A stretch of DNA of 18,558 nt, from assembly GCA_003233615.1 (NCBI GenBank), contig QIMB01000333.1, positions 1-18,558 of the forward strand. The letters run 5' to 3'. Within the stretch, counting starts at the first letter, position 1. Every line of letters begins with the position of its first letter. A program made the position numbers and the translations under genes. The notes under the pieces are model-generated. The model was not told where the DNA came from, did not search any database, and worked only from the letters and a program-made list of their open reading frames with translations. The DNA comes from Nitrospirota bacterium. Lineage in GTDB: Bacteria; Nitrospirota; Nitrospiria; Nitrospirales; UBA8639. Of the stretch, positions 15,906 through 18,558 are shown in pieces.

Positions 15906-16344
15906 GGGCTTTAGTTAGCATTTGGTCGTGGCCGTGTAGATGATGAGTTATCGTAGGACGACAAAGCGGGTTATCCGTTTGTGGCGGCAGTATGCCTTTT
16001 TTCGAATTGAAAATTGCAACCATATCCTCCTTCTGGAGAGTGTGACCGAGAACTTTACGGGTCAATGAACGAGAGGATTTGTATTACGGGAATGTTAAAA
16101 AAAACTGCTAGTGACGTTCTCGTCTTTTTCCTGTGCTCACGTACTGGGAGTAAGCTCCGCGTCTCAAAAATGCTGCGGACTTGCTGGACGGACTTTTTGA
16201 ACAAGCTCTTGGCTTTTGAAGTCGATGGACTCTCGGGTGATTATGGGTGAAGTGTTCATATTCAACAGGCCCATTTCGTCAATGAGATCGTTCACTGTCA
16301 TGTTCTATAATGTCTGTGTATGCAAAAGTAATTATTAGATCTAA
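15906..16344. other. Non-coding stretch with a possible dispersed repeat
   Basis: No credible gene is seen. The part around 16140-16215, whose reverse strand starts AGAGCTTGTTCAAAAAGTCC, resembles, from memory, a dispersed sequence found at many places in Nitrospira-type genomes. The 78-codon plus-strand ORF (16014-16250) over it has no ribosome site and no recognisable domain, and is probably not a gene. Confidence 0.4.
15983..16002 (+). promoter_or_regulatory. ops-like sequence or small hairpin-T6 terminator after the RfaH-like gene
   Basis: GGCGGCAGTATG differs at one fixed position from the E. coli RfaH recruitment consensus GGCGGTAGNNTN. Within it GGCA-GTA-TGCC forms a 4-bp hairpin followed by six T (15997-16002), which also looks like a weak terminator. 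It is 77 bp past the stop of the RfaH-like gene. Confidence 0.3.
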
Positions 16345-16448
16345 CCATGCTTATCCGGTCTGCACATCATACCGCTATAGGTAGAATGATTACTCTCATT
16401 TATCTACGGCCAACCCACTATAGGTAGTAGGCTACCGGATAAGCATGG
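16345..16448. mobile_element. MITE-like element A (104 bp, 15-bp terminal inverted repeats)
   Basis: CCATGCTTATCCGGT (16345-16359) and ACCGGATAAGCATGG (16434-16448) are perfect inverted repeats. The 9-bp direct repeat GATCTAACC flanks the unit (16338-16346 and 16448-16456), overlapping the ends by 2 bp and 1 bp. The interior is non-coding and holds CTATAGGTAG twice. Its build (length, inverted ends, 9-bp duplication, ACCCAC...TATAG...TAG inner words) parallels element B at 17249-17361. An RNA-structural element is an alternative. Confidence 0.7.
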
Positions 16449-16620
16449 ATCTAACCTTCGTGATTCTGTCCTGTCTCCGCTTGTATTATAGTTATTCGAA
16501 TGAATAATTATAGCCTTTGATCATATGCATAGCTCATTTACGGAACACATTGAAGATATTTATTATTTGGCATTGCTAATTTAGGATATATACGCAAAGC
16601 TTCTCGCCTAACATTTTTTT

Positions 16621-17439
16621 GTGGAGGCGACGGTGTTGAATTGTCCTCGGTGTGCCAGTGCGGACACAGTCAAAAGTGGAATCAAGATAGGCCGCCAACG
16701 CTACAAGTGCAAAACGTGGCAGTATTGTTTTACCATTTCGCATAAATCCGATACGGCGATTCCCGACCAGCGCCGCTTGGCGTTGAGCCTCTACTTGGAA
16801 GGCTTGGGCTTTCGGTCCATTGGGCGAATCTTGGGATTTAGTCATGTGGCGGTGTTTCAGTGGGTGAAAACGTTTGGGGAAAACCTGGAGTCGATCAAGC
16901 GTCCAGCTGCTCAGATCGTCGAACTCGATGAACTGCAGAGCTATGTGGGGCGTACAAAAACTACGGCTGGGTTTGGATTGCTGTTGATCGACTTAGCAAA
17001 CGCGTTCTCCATGCTGTCACTGGCACCCGAGGGGTCGTAACTGGGGAGCAATTGTGGGACAAGATTCAGAGCCCGCGGATTGCCCAAGTCATGACGGACT
17101 ATTGGGAACCCTATGAGCACGTTGTGCCACCGAAGAAACACATCCAGTCGAAAGCTAAAACCTTCACGGTCGAAGGCGATGATAGCGTGTTCCGCCATCT
17201 TCTGGTCCGCTTTCGTCGGAAAACGAAATGTGACAGCACAAGCGAATCCCTGCATACCGTCTTTACTCTAGTGCCCACACTATTGTAGTGTTTTGTGAAA
17301 TGCTCAGTTATCAGACTACCCACAAGATATAGCGATAGCTAGAGTAAGGCCGGTATGCAGGAGCGAATCCATGCTGAGGCATTCCGTCATGCTCTTGATG
17401 GCGAAATGGAATGACGAGCTGTTATATATCCCAAATTAA
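16621..17439 (+). pseudogene. IS1-family DDE transposase, frameshifted and interrupted
   Basis: The first part (16621-17040 as an ORF) holds a zinc ribbon starting CPRCASADTVKSG and RQRYKCKTWQYCF, a helix-turn-helix (LGFRSIGRILGFSHVAVFQW) and the first catalytic Asp in IVELDELQSYVG. At A5C (16956-16961) a -1 shift is needed to continue as NYGWVWIAVDRLSKR. The second Asp follows in MTDYWEPYEHVVP and the Glu in TFTVEGDDSVFRH. One zinc-ligand position is Trp instead of Cys (KCKTW). A 113-bp insertion after TSES replaces the end with junk ending at 17288. The original ending resumes at 17362 (SESMLRHSVMLLMAKWNDEL) and stops at 17437-17439, inside the right inverted repeat. IS1 itself uses a -1 shift at A6C, so the shift may be programmed. 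The GTG at 16633, with GGAGG just before it, may be the real start. Confidence 0.88.
17249..17361. mobile_element. MITE-like element B (113 bp) inserted in the IS1 transposase
   Basis: The ends are 23-bp inverted repeats with two mismatches, each starting CCTGCATACCG and ending TTACTCTAG. AGCGAATCC is duplicated at 17241-17249 and 17362-17370, giving an 8-9 bp target duplication. Removing the element plus one repeat joins TSE to SMLRHSVMLLM and restores a normal transposase end, so the insertion is certain in outline. The interior has no ORF. It shares no end sequence with the host IS, so another transposase must move it. Confidence 0.9.
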
Positions 17440-17450
17440 CAATGCCAAAA

Positions 17451-17739
17451 ATATTTAGATATAAACAAGACGATGTGAGATGTCACAAGCACACTGAAAA
17501 TTTGAACGTATGTGACGCCTGCGTGGTTGGAGCGTATGTTTCGTTTAGTTATCTCATGTTATTTTCTTGTTGAGTGCATGTGGATTGACTTTTTTGCAAG
17601 TAAATGCGAGGCTGAAAAAAACATATTTTAAACGAAGCAAAGAGAAGAATGGAAGCTCAAATACAATGGTTTATCATTGAAGAACTATTGGTGCCCAACT
17701 AGGATTTCTTTTAGGTGTGGTTAAGGAGGAAATTTTTAC
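17451..17739. other. Intergenic region before the TPR gene
   Basis: About 290 bp of AT-rich DNA separates the IS from the TPR gene. I see no gene and no convincing hairpin. AAGGAGGA at 17723-17730 is the ribosome site of the following gene. I could not pick a promoter with acceptable spacing. Confidence 0.5.
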
Positions 17740-18558
17740 ATGACGATGAGACGAATGATACAAGATATCAATAAAGTTGAAAAGACTCGTCGTCTCCGAT
17801 GGGTGCTTGGGGTCAATTCGGCGACATCTCTTTGTCTTTGTAGATCTCTGATTATGTTCTCTTTTGTTCTGGTAACGTGTCCAATGGTCATCGTTGGGAT
17901 GGTCACTGCCCATTCCGATGTGGATCCAGAGATTGCGGAAATCACTCAGGAGCTAGTTGCACAGCCAGATAATGCCGACCTCCTCCTACGAAGAGGTCAG
18001 CTATACCGGTTCAACGAAAAATTCACGGACTCTTTGAGAGATTTAGAGCAGGCCTGGCTGTTGGCTCCTGCTAACCGTCGAATAGGCCTTGAACGTTGTC
18101 GTACCCTTCTGGCCCTTGGGCGCAATCATGAGGCCGAATCTGCCCTGAATCAACACCTACAGGGCGAAGCCGGGGCTTCCCGCGTAATGGCTTTAGTTGA
18201 ACGGGCGCATCTGTATGCGCGCACTGGTCGCGCTGACTTGGCCCTTGTAGACTATGCTGAAGCCCTCCAGTTCTATCCCACGGTTGAGCTCTATATCAAA
18301 CGTGGGCACCTACAGGAAGAGCTGGCGCGACTCGATGCTGCTGCTGCGGGGTATCGCGAAGGGCTGAGCCACCTGAGGCACGCCAGCGTTCTCCGGCGAG
18401 AGCTCATTCGCGTTGAGATTGCGCAAGGCCACTACCCCAATGCCTTAGCTCTCATTGATGAAGAATTAACTGCAGCCTCAGTCAAAACGGAGTGGTACTT
18501 GCGTCGAGCTGAGGTATTGGCGGCGATGGGGCAGACAGCGGCAATAGCCCAGGCGCGT
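17740..18558 (+). CDS. Exported TPR-repeat protein, runs off right edge
   Basis: The ATG at 17740 is preceded by AAGGAGGA at 9 nt, and the frame is open for 273 codons to the edge. A hydrophobic segment (LIMFSFVLVTCPMVIVGMVTAHS) acts as signal peptide or anchor after a basic N-terminus. From DPEIAEITQELVAQPDNADLL onwards, helical TPR units follow: LLLRRGQLYRFNEKFTDSL, ALVERAHLYARTGRADLAL, LYIKRGHLQEELARLDAAA, then VEIAQGHYPNALALIDEEL and LRRAEVLAAMGQ. TPR proteins scaffold envelope or polysaccharide machinery; a link to the barrel and the RfaH-like gene is plausible by position only. The C-terminus is not visible. Confidence 0.88.
   Translation, partial: MTMRRMIQDINKVEKTRRLRWVLGVNSATSLCLCRSLIMFSFVLVTCPMVIVGMVTAHSDVDPEIAEITQELVAQPDNADLLLRRGQLYRFNEKFTDSLRDLEQAWLLAPANRRIGLERCRTLLALGRNHEAESALNQHLQGEAGASRVMALVERAHLYARTGRADLALVDYAEALQFYPTVELYIKRGHLQEELARLDAAAAGYREGLSHLRHASVLRRELIRVEIAQGHYPNALALIDEELTAASVKTEWYLRRAEVLAAMGQTAAIAQAR

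Larger units (their letters stand above)
16563..17450 (+). mobile_element. IS1-family insertion sequence, interrupted by a MITE
   Basis: Imperfect terminal inverted repeats of 26 bp (24 matching) are seen at 16567-16592 and 17423-17448, starting TTGGCATTG and ending GGATATATA. ATATTTA at 16556-16562 and 17451-17457 may be the target duplication. The element encodes a two-frame IS1-like transposase. Subtracting the 121 bp added by element B leaves about 767 bp, which fits the roughly 768-bp size of IS1. Confidence 0.85.

Noticed and set aside
15947..16003. Third fossil of the IS1 transposase (GGACGACAA and GGCAGTAT resemble its zinc-ribbon DNA)
   Set aside because: Only two short words match, and I could not extend the similarity on either side.
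16014..16250. 78-residue hypothetical protein
   Set aside because: It has no start signal or domain and covers what looks like dispersed repeat sequence.
16338..16456. Integron attC site around element A (ATCTAAC fits RYYYAAC)
   Set aside because: The two copies are direct, not inverted, no GTTRRRY partner is present, and no integrase or cassette is nearby. A target duplication explains them better.

Overview
The window reads as a medium-GC chromosomal segment of a Gram-negative bacterium. A Nitrospira-like (Nitrospirota) origin is my best guess, at low to moderate confidence. The reasons are an scpA-scpB pair, remains of a DHH/poly(A)-polymerase-type tRNA nucleotidyltransferase, a tiny MGDKGGKK-type protein, and an outer-membrane beta-barrel near an RfaH-like regulator. 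There is no rRNA, no tRNA that I can recognise and no CRISPR.

Layout. (1) 1-3824, minus strand: a large NACHT/STAND NTPase gene with HEAT-like repeats. Its reading frame breaks at a run of seven A (1796-1802), but the shifted frame stays open for 597 codons to the left edge. Together they make a protein of over 1270 residues whose end resembles NACHT proteins that carry a C-terminal nuclease-like domain, so this is a candidate anti-phage NLR-like gene. (2) 3825-5522: a 33-bp tandem duplication, a strong hairpin, a 29-residue Lys-rich gene, a 56-codon relic of an MFS transporter, and a vapBC toxin-antitoxin pair with a clear sigma-70-type promoter and two palindromes. (3) 5523-7520, minus: an intact MFS (anion:cation symporter type) gene with a palindromic repeat inside its coding sequence, then the wreck of a DHH/poly(A)-polymerase gene keeping only its two ends. 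(4) 7699-12994, plus: a charge-segregated histone-H1-like protein, a 1-Cys peroxiredoxin with a disordered tail, a membrane-anchored pentapeptide-like repeat protein, scpA and scpB (chromosome segregation), and a MoaD/ThiS-like protein without the C-terminal Gly-Gly. (5) 13171-18558: an outer-membrane beta-barrel of exopolysaccharide-locus type, an RfaH/NusG-like antiterminator and a TPR protein running off the right edge, interleaved with mobile DNA.

The best-supported unusual structure is in region 5. An IS1-family element (about 16563-17450, 26-bp terminal inverted repeats) carries a 113-bp non-coding palindromic element (17249-17361) inserted in its transposase with an 8-9 bp target duplication. 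Removing that insertion in silico restores the transposase C-terminus and gives an IS of about 767 bp, close to the canonical IS1 length. A second element of the same architecture (16345-16448), also inside a 9-bp direct repeat, lies 220 bp upstream. A badly decayed second copy of the same IS1-like transposase occupies about 14560-15090 on the minus strand. Together these suggest an uncharacterised miniature (MITE-like) element family in a transposon-accumulating gap of a polysaccharide locus.
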